This document shows positions 1 to 11,837 of a stretch of 64,000 nt of DNA, one piece after another; the stretch's first letter is position 1; every line of letters starts with the position of its first letter. Where the stretch lies: assembly GCA_013399115.1 (NCBI GenBank), contig VXAA01001093.1, forward strand, positions 1,462 through 65,461, read 5' to 3'. The notes below the pieces were generated by a model. The model ran no database searches and was not told the origin of the DNA. It was given only the letters and a program-made list of their open reading frames with translations. The stretch comes from Anseranas semipalmata. Its lineage: Eukaryota; Chordata; Aves; Anseriformes; Anseranatidae. The position numbers and the translations under genes were made by a program.

Positions 1-330
1 CACCTGCGGAGGGGGGCAGCCAGGTGCCGGTGCCCCCGCGCCGCGGCCAGACCGCGCCCGCCGCTCCCCTGCCCGCGCCCCGTCCCGGCTGCTCCCTCCC
101 GTGCGCTGCCGTGGGCTGCAGCGGCAAGCCGCCGTCCCTCAGGGAAGGCTGGGTGCTTGCGGAACGCTTGCTGTCGAATTCGCGCGTGGCTGCGCTCAGC
201 TGGGGCTTGCGCACCGCTAACTCCTCGCAGAGCGGTGTCCGACTCCGCTGCCGAATGCCAGAGGCACCGGGCGAGGGGCTTTTTGTTCTCGTACACTGCC
301 AGGCGTGAAATGCGAGAAACGCGTCTAAAA
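1..330. promoter_or_regulatory. CpG island, truncated by the left window edge
   Basis: About 41 CpG dinucleotides fall in these 330 bases, while the next kilobases contain very few. The segment is strongly G+C-rich and stops abruptly near 330, where A/T-rich DNA begins. CpG islands of this kind mark promoters and first exons in vertebrates, so a gene start probably lies here or just left of the window. A frame open from 24 to 308 on + (94 codons) has no recognisable domain and is what G+C-rich DNA gives by chance. I cannot decide the direction of transcription: the first bases (CACCTGCGG) would read CCGCAG|GTG on -, a possible splice donor, and CCAG|GTG at about 20-25 is a weaker option on +. 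Confidence 0.75.
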
Positions 331-447
331 GCTGGTTATTGATGGGGATTTTAAAGTGGAACTTGCTAAATCATTTGAATGTTTTTCTTACTTTTAACTT
401 TGACAGTGACATCTTTTCTCAGTATGTTTTGCAACCCGGGTATGATC

Positions 448-511
448 ACTCTCCCATTGAAGTCAATGGCAAAACTCCCATTGACTTCGCAGAAAGAAGG
501 TTTTGCCCAGT
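448..511. repeat. Palindromic interspersed repeat, possible amniote MITE remnant (copy 1)
   Basis: GAAGTCAATGG at 459-469 is exactly complementary to CCATTGACTTC at 478-488 across an 8-base loop. A second short dyad, CCATTGA-AG-TCAATGG, sits at 454-469. The words resemble a hairpin repeat I recall from turtle, crocodile and bird DNA, with copies also at 838-912 and 62938-63003 here. A non-autonomous DNA transposon is the likeliest source; the family name is not known to me. Confidence 0.5.
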
Positions 512-837
512 ACAGAATACTTTTCAAATGAAGGGAACTGGGCAGAAGGCTGTGAGAAGGCAAAGTGAGAGAGATGTGCAAAAGAAACTTCATTTCAAAA
601 AGACAGCCTTTTAACCAAAGAGATTTAGCTGCACTCTGCCAGAAATATCTTCTGGATTTTCATTCTCACTTTGCAGTGAACAAATATCAGAATGATTTCT
701 TGACATGTTTGACATCAAGATGGACTGAAGCCCATTGTCTTACCCACAGACATTACAAAACATTACCAGATCCGTGTCTTATACTATTCTGGTGCTGTAT
801 ATCTTTTTTCGTACTAAAAAGTTGGAAGCAGAGGAAG

Positions 838-912
838 ACCAGATCCAAAGCTCACTGAAGGTATTGGATGGGCTCCCACTGACTTCAGTGGCCTGTGGAT
901 CAGGCCCAGAAA
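838..912. repeat. Palindromic interspersed repeat, possible amniote MITE remnant (copy 2)
   Basis: The 19-base arm at 842-860 (GATCCAAAGCTCACTGAAG) pairs imperfectly, at about 16 of 19 positions, with 883-901 (CTTCAGTGGCCTGTGGATC). The whole unit could fold into a hairpin with a 22-base loop. This is the clearest copy of the same repeat type as 448-511 and 62938-63003. Confidence 0.55.
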
Positions 913-1692
913 GGTTCAATAGAGGGATAATGGGAGACACATAGTACAGTTTGTAAGGAAAGGTGTTGCATAAGCATTTAACTCATGAACAGCCTCCCTC
1001 TAGGGAGGAGAAAAATCTAAACATACATTACTTTCTTAATCAGTTTTCAAGAACACTTTCACAGCACAGATACAAATAAGAAATAATGCTTCTGATTAAT
1101 AATTAAAATGCCCATATTCATGTGGACTACAAAGAAGATTTTATGCAAAAAAAAAAAAATCCATTAGCAAATGGACGTTCTAGTTCACAGAACATCCTCT
1201 GTTCAGTGCAGTATTTAGATTGGGAGCAGTCAGATATATAATGAAACATCAAATAAAAATATTGATATTCAAATGGCAAAAACTATCCTTATTCCTGTAA
1301 CCTGACTAACCACTCTCATTTGGTTGGAATGCCTTTAAAAAGGAAGTGTGAAGACACACTTGTAATTTTAATTTTAATTTTTAATCTGAGTGCTGAAAGA
1401 ACCCCCAAAATACTGCTAGTGGTCAACAACTTGTCAGGTATCAGAATTATGCCCATACCTCATGAAGACTGTGACTATTACACTGTATAAGAAATATAAC
1501 CTTTCTCAGTTATGGTCCAATAATAATGTTTCCCTCCTAAGCACAAGTGTGTATTCATAGGCAAGTATAAGAAAAAGTTTGAAGTGCTGCATTTCTCCTT
1601 CAGCTTTATTTGTAGGCATCTGGTAGAATTGTCATTGAATTGAACTGAGTGTACCACACAGTGAACAGATTAAGATGTTCATGTTACAAAGG

Positions 1693-1733
<41 letters not shown>
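1693..1733 (+). repeat. Poly(A) run, 41 bases
   Basis: An uninterrupted run of 41 A. I see no AATAAA signal in the 40 bases before it and no recognisable retroposed gene, so it reads as a mononucleotide microsatellite and not as the tail of a processed pseudogene. Run length is prone to sequencing error. Confidence 0.9.
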
Positions 1734-1735
<2 letters not shown>

Positions 1736-4700
1736 AACAACTCTAGAATGGACAAATGCTTCACTGGTTATTTTTTTCTCCTCTTGCCTTGAATTACATA
1801 AGGAAGAATAAAATTATTTCCTAAAATGTCATATTGGAAGTTCCTTTCTAATTTGCCCGTGAATTCAAATGTGTCTTTTATCATGTGCCCTATATGGAGG
1901 TGAAGGATACATATTTTATGGGACACTGTATGGAGAAAAATTCACTTTGAGTTTCTTTGTTGCTTCCTGTCTCTACTCTATCTGCAGTTTACTAACACAT
2001 CATAATGTCACAATCTATTTTTGCTGATAATATTTCCATTTCAAGTCAAATGTGAAAAATATGATTATTTCCATATTAAGAGTTTTGGACTGTATTTTTT
2101 TGTTTGTTTGTTCATTTTTTTGTCAGTCTTTTTTTGTTTGTTTGTTTGTTTGGTTGGTTGGTTCTTTTTAAAGTCCAAAGCTATGCTTAATCCTGTTTGC
2201 TTGTTTGAATGAGGAAAGCCAGTAGTTCACAAAATGAGGATATATATTTGAATAAATCTTCTGTTTTGTCCTGAGAGCTATTGGTGTGAAATTTTGTATT
2301 CTTTCCATTTTGAAGTTCCAGTACTTCCTCCTCATGTGTGCATGTGGGAATACAGCCAGACGTTCTTGTGGACAGCATCTGCAAAATCAAAAATTAGTTT
2401 TTATAGTCTTACCTCTAACTGAAGACCATATAGGATTTGAGTATATAATGAAGTACAGAGAACCGCCTGGAGATGATTCTAAATTCCTGTTACTCACTTT
2501 AGCATTTTTATGAACCTTATCCTGTTCTGAGGCACAAGCGTTGCTTATCTTAATTCAGATATCTCCTTTTCTAGGCTACTGCAAATTTGCTGTCCCTTGC
2601 TTGACTCTGAAACATGTTTATGGCATTGTATTACTGTGTTATGAAGTGAACAGTCACAGGTGTTTACAGATCTCAGTGTTCAAATCTAGGAAATAGTCTT
2701 AGTGAGATTATTGAAAACTGATTTTGTGATTATTACACCTTTAAAAAACTTTTTTTTAAAAAAAATATTGTTTGTTAATGCTAGAAGACATTTGTCAGAT
2801 AATTTATTTAGGACTGTATTCTTCTATCCAGCAATTTAAGAACAAAAGCTTCCACTGTAACTCAAATCAATCAAAATATTGGTTTTAGGTTATACATTGT
2901 ACATATGGAACCTGGCATGTAAAGCAGATGGTATGTAAAATTATGCATAGCATGTCTGGAGAACCATACAATATCTAAATGCAGTGCAACAGAACAAGGA
3001 AAGAGTGTCACACGTAACTTAAAATATCAGTTGCTGGCCTATGTCTAATCTCAACTGTACTTCATTTTCATGTGTGTGTGTGTTTGTGCACGTGGGCGTG
3101 TGTTCAATTTCCTCATAGTTCATTCAGGACCTTCCCTTCATAATATGATCTTCCCTAGAAAGGGGGAAGATGGCCCTGATAGGCCATTGGCTAAATGAAA
3201 TAAAGGTGGGCATAGAAGGAAAACTAGTTTGATATAGTTTTGATTCAGAATACAGTTGCATGGAAATTAAAAAAAAAAAAAAAAATCAAGAACAGACCTT
3301 TTAGTTTTGTAAGGAAAATAGCCAAACACTCTTTGCTACTGAGGTTGGGTTCTTCTGTATTATTTATGCATTTGGTTTGCTCAACACAACAATAATACTT
3401 AACAGTACTTCTGGCCTGTTGCATAAATACTGGGTTAGCACCATACATTCTCTGTCTCAAATATTACAAGCCTGTAAGCACAACTTACTCACTGTGCATG
3501 CATTGTTAACATAATCAGATGAAATGATCATTGCAGAAAGATTCACATCATCAAAACCCTTAAATAAAGATTGGTCTTTAAGCATTTGCTGACCTCAAAG
3601 GGACCTAATCACACATGGAAAGAGTTTTGTTGTGCACAGATGCTTTCCTGACCAATGACCATGAAAAGTAATATTTTTTCCAAAGTTTATTCAAGCGGTT
3701 AAATGTGTGCTTATAAACTACAGTCAGTCACACAACTCTCTTTTTTTTTTTTTTTCAACTTGCAGGGGAAAAGCTTGAAATATTTCTACTTTAAAAACAA
3801 AAATGTGTATGAGTGCTGCAAGCCATTGACTATTTCAAAAATAGTTGGGCAGCAATACTCTTCGATGATATTTCTAATCCAAATGAACTTTTATAGACAA
3901 GATATGAAGGATGAAGTTTCTAATGGAGGACTGCTACTAAGTGAACTCTAGTTATAATGTCAGGAACCAATATTACATAAGGTGGAGTTTACTAGCCAAT
4001 TTTTTAAGATCCAGCCATTTTTCAAGGAGGCAAATTGCAGGAATGCCCCCATGTTTAAACTGTTGAATATCCCCAAATATTTTTAATGTACCTGAGTTGA
4101 TACAGAATGTTTCATGCTACAAAAAAAAAAAAAAAAAAGGTCATTCCTGGTACTTTTCATGCCCTGGTTCCTTTATGCATTATACATCTTGCTTGCAGCA
4201 GTGTTGCACAGCTCTCTGGGGGATTAAAGTAGCAGATTTACCCTGATATGTTACAGAACAGTGTCTATCAATCCATTCCTCTTTTGGAGATGAAAGAACT
4301 TTTATCCATTCAAATCACTCTAACACAATCTTGTATTATAATGGCTTGAACAATCTTAACTGCACACTGTTGCTGGAGTCTCCAAAGGACTGTCGTAAAT
4401 AAAACTGTTAGATTGTATTATAGCAGACACAGATTCAGAATCTACAAGGGATGACAGGATTCTTCATTAAAGCACAAATCGCTAAAGAATGTCTGTGAAT
4501 ACCAAAAAGTGATTGGTAGAAGGACATCATGAACCAATTTATAATCAATATACATATGATATTTTTCTTCAAAAGTATATAAAGGAAATGTTAATATTAA
4601 TGGACTAATCCTATATAGAATTAAGTGGAAACTGAGTCAACGAATAAGGGATTTGTCCTCTACAACAGTTACTTTAGCTTGCTCAGCAGCATGTAAACTT

Positions 4701-7700
4701 TCTACACTAGCTGACAGACTTTCAACTTACATCAAAACCTCCCTTTGCAACCTGGCATTGCTACTATGATGACAGCATTAGAAAACTGGCATCTCATGGG
4801 AGTCAGTTTACATCAGTGGAAATGGATTTACTCTGCAACGTAGATTCTGTGCAGACAGGTTTGTTTTCATTTTTTCTCTTACCAGATACTAATAGAGAAG
4901 GTATGGCTTTTGCCAGAAATGCAGATACAACTGAGTTTGGCAAAAACCTAAATGAACTTAGAGAAAAAGTTGGAAATAGTGGAGACATGGCAAACTGAAG
5001 TTAAAATATATAAGGATGAGGGGTTTTTGAATTATTTTTTTATTTATTTATATTAAGAGAGGAAAAATATATTCTTCCATGAAAAATTTGTAAGACAGAA
5101 GTAAAACAGAAAAATAAATACAGCCGAGGTTAAAAATAAAATTACAAAAGTTACCTAACATGTTCTTGCCACGGAAAAAGTAACTAAAGCTGGTAGGTTG
5201 GGAGCTTCGAAAGAAGACAAAAAAAAAAAAAAAAATGAAACAGAAAATGACCATTTCCCAGTTCGGAAATCTGGATGACCCCTGCAGATTTTATGTGTAT
5301 CTGCATAGACATTTACCTGTGTATGTATTTATACATACTTTTTCTTTTTTTTCTATTAATATCAAAATCTGTATAATTCCCTGTTTTGTTACTGTCTGCT
5401 TTCCTCATCCCTTGAAGGGATTTGCTGGTTGTTCTTCCTTTCTGACCATGAAGGTATGGAGGAAGATGTGACAGTACAATAAATAGCTGAGAGTGGTTAA
5501 ACTGTTTCCTGAAGGTAAAACAGCAGGGTCCAATGGTTCTCCTGCAGAATGTTTTAAACCGAAGGCTATAAATAATATCCAGTGCTGCCAAAAAAGAAAA
5601 AAAAAAAAAAAGCCTAACATCTGAAAAAAGGAGAAAACAAAATGAATCTTCACTTCAGTGTCTGAAGCCAGTGTTACACTATGTCCTGAAAAACATGAAA
5701 CTGAAAGATATTTTGCCAGATACAGGCTAGTGTCATCTAAAATCACAGTCAAGATCTTCCTGCTAAGACTTGAAAAAGCAGCTATAATCTTACATTGAAG
5801 AACCAGGAATGATTATCCCCGAATGTAATGTACAGCTTCAGGAAAACAGAAGATGATGTATTTCACACAGTACTTAATTTAATATAGTAAATAGATATAC
5901 CATTTTTAATATCGACTTCTGATGTTGAAAAGGCAGTTACCTGGATTGAGTGGAGTTAATTTTGGCATGATGTCAGAAGTAAAATTTGGAGAAAATTATT
6001 TTAGATAATTTGCTGATGCACATCTTCAGCCTTGCAATTGCAGTATAAGTATAAACAATGGCAGAGGTGGCAGCAAATCTCTACTATTTATAATTTCACA
6101 TTCCTGCCTCTTGTAAAAGGATTAATCTCCGATATAAACTAAAACAGATTCACAGCAGGGAAACGGTCTGTTGGTGTAGAGCCTATCAGTAGAGTCAAAC
6201 AACATGTCTTTATTTGTATTCTGGTGAAAAATTACGTTCCTGAATGATGTAAAATCTGGCTAAAATAATCTATTATAATCTTTTTGATAAATAGTTCTGA
6301 AAGAGAAAATATGACTGATAAGTTTGTTACCAACCAGTCTTCACTCAGAGATAGAAACAATTTGAGAATTACTGAAAATTCCTTCTAGAATTAGGAGCTC
6401 TCAGTCCGCATATACCAAACAATTCTGGTTAAATTTGGCATTGCTATTTCAGTGTCCCATAGTGGTTTCTAACCTAAGAATGAAATGTGCTTCCTTCAGA
6501 TATAGCCAAACTACCCAGGCTTCAAAAAGTTGAATCATGCAACTGAGGAAAATGAAACGCAGTCCTTCACTCATATCTACCTAAAATCATGGAGTGATTC
6601 CTTCATTCCCCTGGTTGCTTTCCAAGCAGTTCTTTCATGACTTCTAGTGAGGTAGATCCAGGTAAATGCAAATCAACAACAATTTCTTCCCTTATATATC
6701 TGACCTACAGTGCTGTAACTGCCTTGGCTTATCTCCTGGAGGCTAGCAAAGAGACTACAGTGCAGATACTTGGAGAGACATTTTTGGATACCTCCTCTTT
6801 GCACAACTTAATAGCAAGAAACAACAAAGAATACATTTCATGACACAAGCCTTACAGCATTATCCGTACACAGAAATTATTTTCTTTAACAAAAATGAAT
6901 TGAAAAAGATTTTTTTGTTGTTTGGATTTATCAACTTTCTTCTCCAACAAAGCAAACTAGAAACTTCCGTGTTTTGTTTGTTTCAGAACCAAAAAAGTGT
7001 ATATGTTACTTCAAGACATGTATACCATTTTCTTTTTCTCTTCTGGTTTTCTTGCTGACTAAGCAGGGAAGAGTTTCAGTGAGAAAAAGAAAAAAAAGAA
7101 GATAATATTTTTAAGCTTTCAAATAATTTTTTTCTTTTGCATGCAGTAAAAAAAGTCTACTTAATCTCACTTTATTCTTTTGTTACTCCAAAAACATTCT
7201 GTATTAAATTAAAAAAAAAAAAAACATTTTGTTGTCAATTCAGATTGGATTAAACCTTTTTATTGTAAAGATCTTGTGTTTGAAAATATTTTAGTGGCTT
7301 TCATGAAAAACAGGGAATTGGTTGAAATTTCTTTGTAATTTGTTTTTCAGACATAAATTCCTTGAAACCAAAGCTGTCTGTAGAAAAGGTGAGTTTTCAT
7401 ACATTTTCTGTGTGCTATGATGATAAATGAACTAAAAGGTATATTTTTTCTTTTTTTTTTTTTTTTTGCCCAGCTACAAAGTGATTTTTTTTTTGTAAAA
7501 AAATAACAAAAATAATCAAAATATGAAAAAAGTCTACAAAATATTAACACAAGACTCTTGATTTATCCCTAATCACAATGGTTTTTTTTTGTTTGTTTGT
7601 TTGTTTGTTTTTCCGAAGCTTACTCCAAATAGTTTTCCTGGTGAGTAGGATACCTTTTACCCTGCTCTAGAGCACACTGTTAGTTAGATCGTATTTTTTG

Positions 7701-10156
7701 TCTAATGGCTTACATGGAACAAATGGAAAAGTAACCAGGTGTTTTCTTGGAAAGGCACTAATTAGTGAAGAGTTGTTTATTATTTTATTTCTGAATGCAG
7801 CTCGTGTTGAGGAAGACTTAATGTGATAATAGAAAGAAAGAAGTAAGAAAGTGTTTTTTTTTGTTTGTTTATTTGTTCATTTGTTTTGCCATAAATAAAG
7901 AAAATAGTAAGCAGGAAATCAGATGTGTCTTTCTAACAACTTTAAGAGGGAAATGTCCTCTGACCAAGCTGTTTTTAGGCTCAGGATGTAGATATTAGAA
8001 GACAATTAGTGGCCAGTTGGAAAGAAATCTAATTTGCCTAGCCTACTGCTTCAGGAATTTAAGTTTAATATGTGTTGCTTATGTGACTTGACAACATATC
8101 AGTAAGTCGTGCTTATGAACGAGACAGCTTGCCTCTGGACTGGGATGTATATCAGCACCGGTGCACTGCATCAGCGTGGAATGCACAGCATGGAGATACA
8201 GCACAGTCCCCAGAACGGGGGTAGGCAGAAGCTGGCCACTCACTTCAGTTTATCCTCCAGGGACACAAGAGAACAGATTTGTCAGGGTTTATCTCTTTTG
8301 TTCCAGTAAAAATGAGACCTTAATCATCAAAATTCGCTGTTGGCCCCAGTACATTGTTGATTAGAAGGACGGTTTTTATTTTTTTTCCTATTACAGCTGC
8401 ATTTCTGCTCTTTGCCTATATTTTTATGAGTAAACCAAATAACACAAGGCATCCCTGTAGCCTTCATGCCAGCTAATCATGGCCACTTCCATATGGTTAA
8501 GCTCTTGTAGCCTCTGGAGCACAGGCTGTGGCTAACCTGCCTCTTGGGAGTCGTCCCCCATCTGGGCACGTGCCCTGGCCGTGCCCGGGAAGCCCTTGGG
8601 AAGCAGCTGGTCAAGCAGCCAGGATCAAACGAGTGTCAGGGACCACCCTGAAAATTTTATATTTTAGAAAACAATAGCTGAGCATGGACCAGCACTACTT
8701 AATTCACTTGCATAGTGGTAGTCTTAATAGTATTTAGGTCAGTATAATGGCTCCACATACACACACATTATTTATTCTTTTTTCTTTCAGAATGAGCTCC
8801 ACTGATTTAAGTTGTGTTTCTACAGCAAAGCATGATGCTTTTATAAATCACGTTAAACAGGCTTAATATTTGTTTGCAAACAGTCATTAACTATGATATA
8901 TGCAATAGTGTTCTGAAAGTACAGGAAGATTTAAATGTGATAAAATGGTTTAGGAAATGATAGCTACTTTTCTGCACAGTTTCTATTTATAGCTGTTTCT
9001 CATTGAATGCTGAAGTCAGTTTATCAAGAAATCGCTGTTATAGGAAAGCTATTGTCTACAGTACATTTGTTGTCAGAATTTTGTAAAGTATTGAAAAATC
9101 TGTTTTAGAAAAGTAAGAGTACAAGCATTCCTTCTCAAAGATGTATTTGCCAGAGAATACAAATGTAGACAAAAATCCTTGTTTGGTAGTATATTCAGTA
9201 TTCTATGTGTCAGAAAAAAATTATAACAAATATTTTAGGGTGCTGTCTCAGAAATCAAACTCTTTCAAGCTTTAAAGTACAGACACCCTCAACTAACAGT
9301 GAAAATTAAGCTTACACAGGACAGTTGGAGAAACTTCTAATAAGTAAATGCACAACAGTGGACTAATTGCATAACAAAAATAATATTTCAGTTAATTGTG
9401 GGGGAAAAAATATGTTTATACTGGTTCTTCTCACAGGTTTTAATTTCTTGGTGTTTAGCATCACTGTTGCATGTTTTGCAACACCTACAAGTCATCTTCT
9501 TGACCCTTTCTTCATATTTTACTGTTGAGCTTTGGCAAAGTTTTATGACTGTTTGACAAATGCAGGGTAACACAACGTCAAAAATAGTGAAAATGTATCT
9601 GGTTGTGGGTAAATCAAAGTGTCTTACATGAAGCCCAGGAGAGATTCTGCTTCTCACGGTTAATCTTTCAGTGCCATTTTTGTGGTTCATGGGTTACATA
9701 TATAAATTACAGTGCTCTTGGGGGAAAGTCCCCTAGCAGAGAGGGGACTTTCCAATGGCAAAATAATAGCCTCCAACTATCATGACCTCGGGTGTGCGGT
9801 AATACCAAATCCTGGGGGCAAGGTCCTGAGGTCAGGATGTATTCTCTGGGCAATGCTTCCAGTTAGGGCTCCTGGAAGTTGCAGTGATTTAATGACTTTG
9901 GTGGTTTCGACTTGGGAGAGAGAACAAACTTAAATCTTCTAGCCATTTCTTTCTCTAAGTGATGCTTTTAGGATTTTATCTCTCAGGGGAGTTTCAAGGA
10001 ATCTTGACTTTACCATTGTGTAAGCACATATATAAACTACCTGATAGACCTAACCTACAAAAATCTGGATATGAATCTGATAAATAGACAATAGTCAAAT
10101 ACCAGTTTCAGTATTCAGTAGGAGCTATTTGGCTTGACCCACAAAGAAGTGTTTTT
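1734..10156. other. AT-rich non-coding DNA, no gene seen
   Basis: Stops are frequent in all frames and no exon with convincing coding sequence and splice sites stands out. Simple repeats include TTTG/GGTT tracts near 2098-2165, TG near 3069-3083, A runs near 3269-3285, 4121-4138 and 5220-5235, a T run near 7450-7467, and (GTTT)n near 7573-7611. The stretch 5940-6680 has few simple repeats, several TAAT words and an ATGCAAAT octamer near 6666, and looks like possible conserved non-coding sequence. A short G+C-richer patch at about 8495-8640 is not assigned to any family. Confidence 0.5.
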
Positions 10157-10190
10157 TGTTGTTGTTGTTGTTTTGTTTTGTTTTGTTTTG
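10157..10190 (+). repeat. Compound (TTG)n-(TTTTG)n microsatellite
   Basis: Five to six TTG units run directly into about four TTTTG units. This is an ordinary compound simple repeat. Confidence 0.9.
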
Positions 10191-11737
10191 TAGAAAATTC
10201 AATGAAGCATATCAGGATTTTAAGCTGAGCTTTGTTTTAGAAGTCAGCATGATACATAAATCACTTACTCTACCTTCCTATTGTAATCACCGAGTTCCCT
10301 AAAATCCTTCATGCTTGGAAAATCGTGCAGTATGCAATTTTATATACATATTTAAAAATAAAAGCATAGTAATAGATATTGTAAGATTCCTGGTAAAAAT
10401 CTGGAAAAGATTATGATATGCCTGTAGACGTTGATTTTTAATTTATTCTTAAATATATATTGTACATACACCAAAATGTAAATGCATTTTATTACTAGGT
10501 AGGGGATGTAATGATTAGGGAGAAATGAGTGTGTTCTAAGAAGTTTAGCATATTTATCAGTGATACTTAAAACAGAACAGTTAAATAAATAGCTGTCAAG
10601 ATAGCCTGGAGCTTCTTTGGTGTGTGGCTGAAGCCTGTCTAGTACCCACAGCTGTAATTCATGTTCTAAAGAACATCCTGCCCCTGACATCTTGCCGCAA
10701 GGCCACTGGTGTCCCTGCCAGTCTCTTCTCTCCCTTCAGTGGGGTCTGCAGGGATGATAGCTCCCAGCTGATAACTACAACTCATGCAGTTCAGGGTAAG
10801 ACAAACTCCTACTGAATGATGGCTCATGGATAGCTGGTCTCAAACTGGGGGCAGACACAGACTTTACCACAAGCTTGAGATTTCCTTAGGTGTATGTGTC
10901 TCAAAGATGATGCCTTTTCATCCAGCCTATTTCTTGGAAAAAACTGCAAAATTACACTCTAGTGCTGCAAATCTCCTTGCAGACTGCCTTGATCTTAAAA
11001 CATTGTCACTTGTGGCATTAGTGTAAGTGTCTAGTAAATATTTCGGTCTACATTATAAAGGTACTTTGGACAGATGTTAGGTTGAGACCTCCAGTGAGAA
11101 AGATTGTGATGCATTTGGTGACAATGTGGTACTGGTGCCAACAGCTTCCTATAAGCTATGAGGCAGTGCACTTTCCTTCTGAAAAAACAGCTGTCGCTTT
11201 GGCCAAAATTGTTCCTTCCTCTCAACTGCTCTCTGTGTGCGGTAGGCCTGACTCTGACCCTTGTGAACTAACCTTAAGCTGCCATTACAGTAATGGAGAC
11301 CTACCTCTTAGTCGGATCCTGCAGCCATTTGGCATCCTCTCACAAAATTGTCCTAGACCGGCTGCGTCAGCTGCCGCCTCAAAAGTGATCCTGGCTGCTT
11401 ATAACTCAAAGTGTAACTCTGTCATACATACTTAGTGCAGTCTGTTTCTTAAAAGGCACTTTAATCGGCTGGCATTTTAGTCTGTAGGCCTCTGGGGTCA
11501 GGTTGAAAAATTACACTAATGCTGGACTTACTCTGATATTCTGGGCAGCCTTCTGAATTTTAAATAACTATCCTCAGAAGGCCACGCTTTTCAAAAATTG
11601 TCTTTCAGTCTGCACACAGAATTTTGAGCTCAGTTCAGCTAATAGCACATTGATATGCAGGCTAAAAATTCTAAAAATGTAGGGTGAGAATCTCTGAATT
11701 TATAGATACCAGCAGTTATTTTAGTTTTCATTATTGA
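10191..11737. other. AT-rich non-coding DNA, no gene seen
   Basis: No coding exon recognised. The part 11082-11435 is open on + for 117 codons and is less A/T-rich, with several CpGs, but the peptide has no domain or bias that I recognise. It may be an old unassigned repeat or conserved non-coding sequence. Confidence 0.45.
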
Positions 11738-11837
11738 AGTATCCGCCCTATAGATTGATAACTATTTGACTTCTATAGTACCATAATAGTATCTGCCCTA
11801 TAGATTGATAACTATTTGACTTCTATGGTACCATAAT
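11738..11837 (+). repeat. 50-bp tandem duplication, two copies
   Basis: Copies at 11738-11787 and 11788-11837 differ at two positions (C to T near the start, A to G near the end). Each starts AGTATC and ends CCATAAT. The near identity points to a fairly recent local duplication, such as replication slippage, with no mobile-element signature. Confidence 0.95.

Larger units (their letters stand above)
331..1692. other. AT-rich non-coding flank of the CpG island
   Basis: No gene is visible. Short overlapping frames between 339 and 944 lack any domain and overlap two palindromic repeat copies listed separately. The rest is A/T-rich with a small A run at 1148-1160. If the CpG island promoter fires rightward, this would be the start of its first intron; that is inference only. 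Confidence 0.5.

Noticed and set aside
1650..1733. Processed pseudogene tail at the A41 run
   Set aside because: No AATAAA signal upstream and no recognisable gene copy; a microsatellite explains it.
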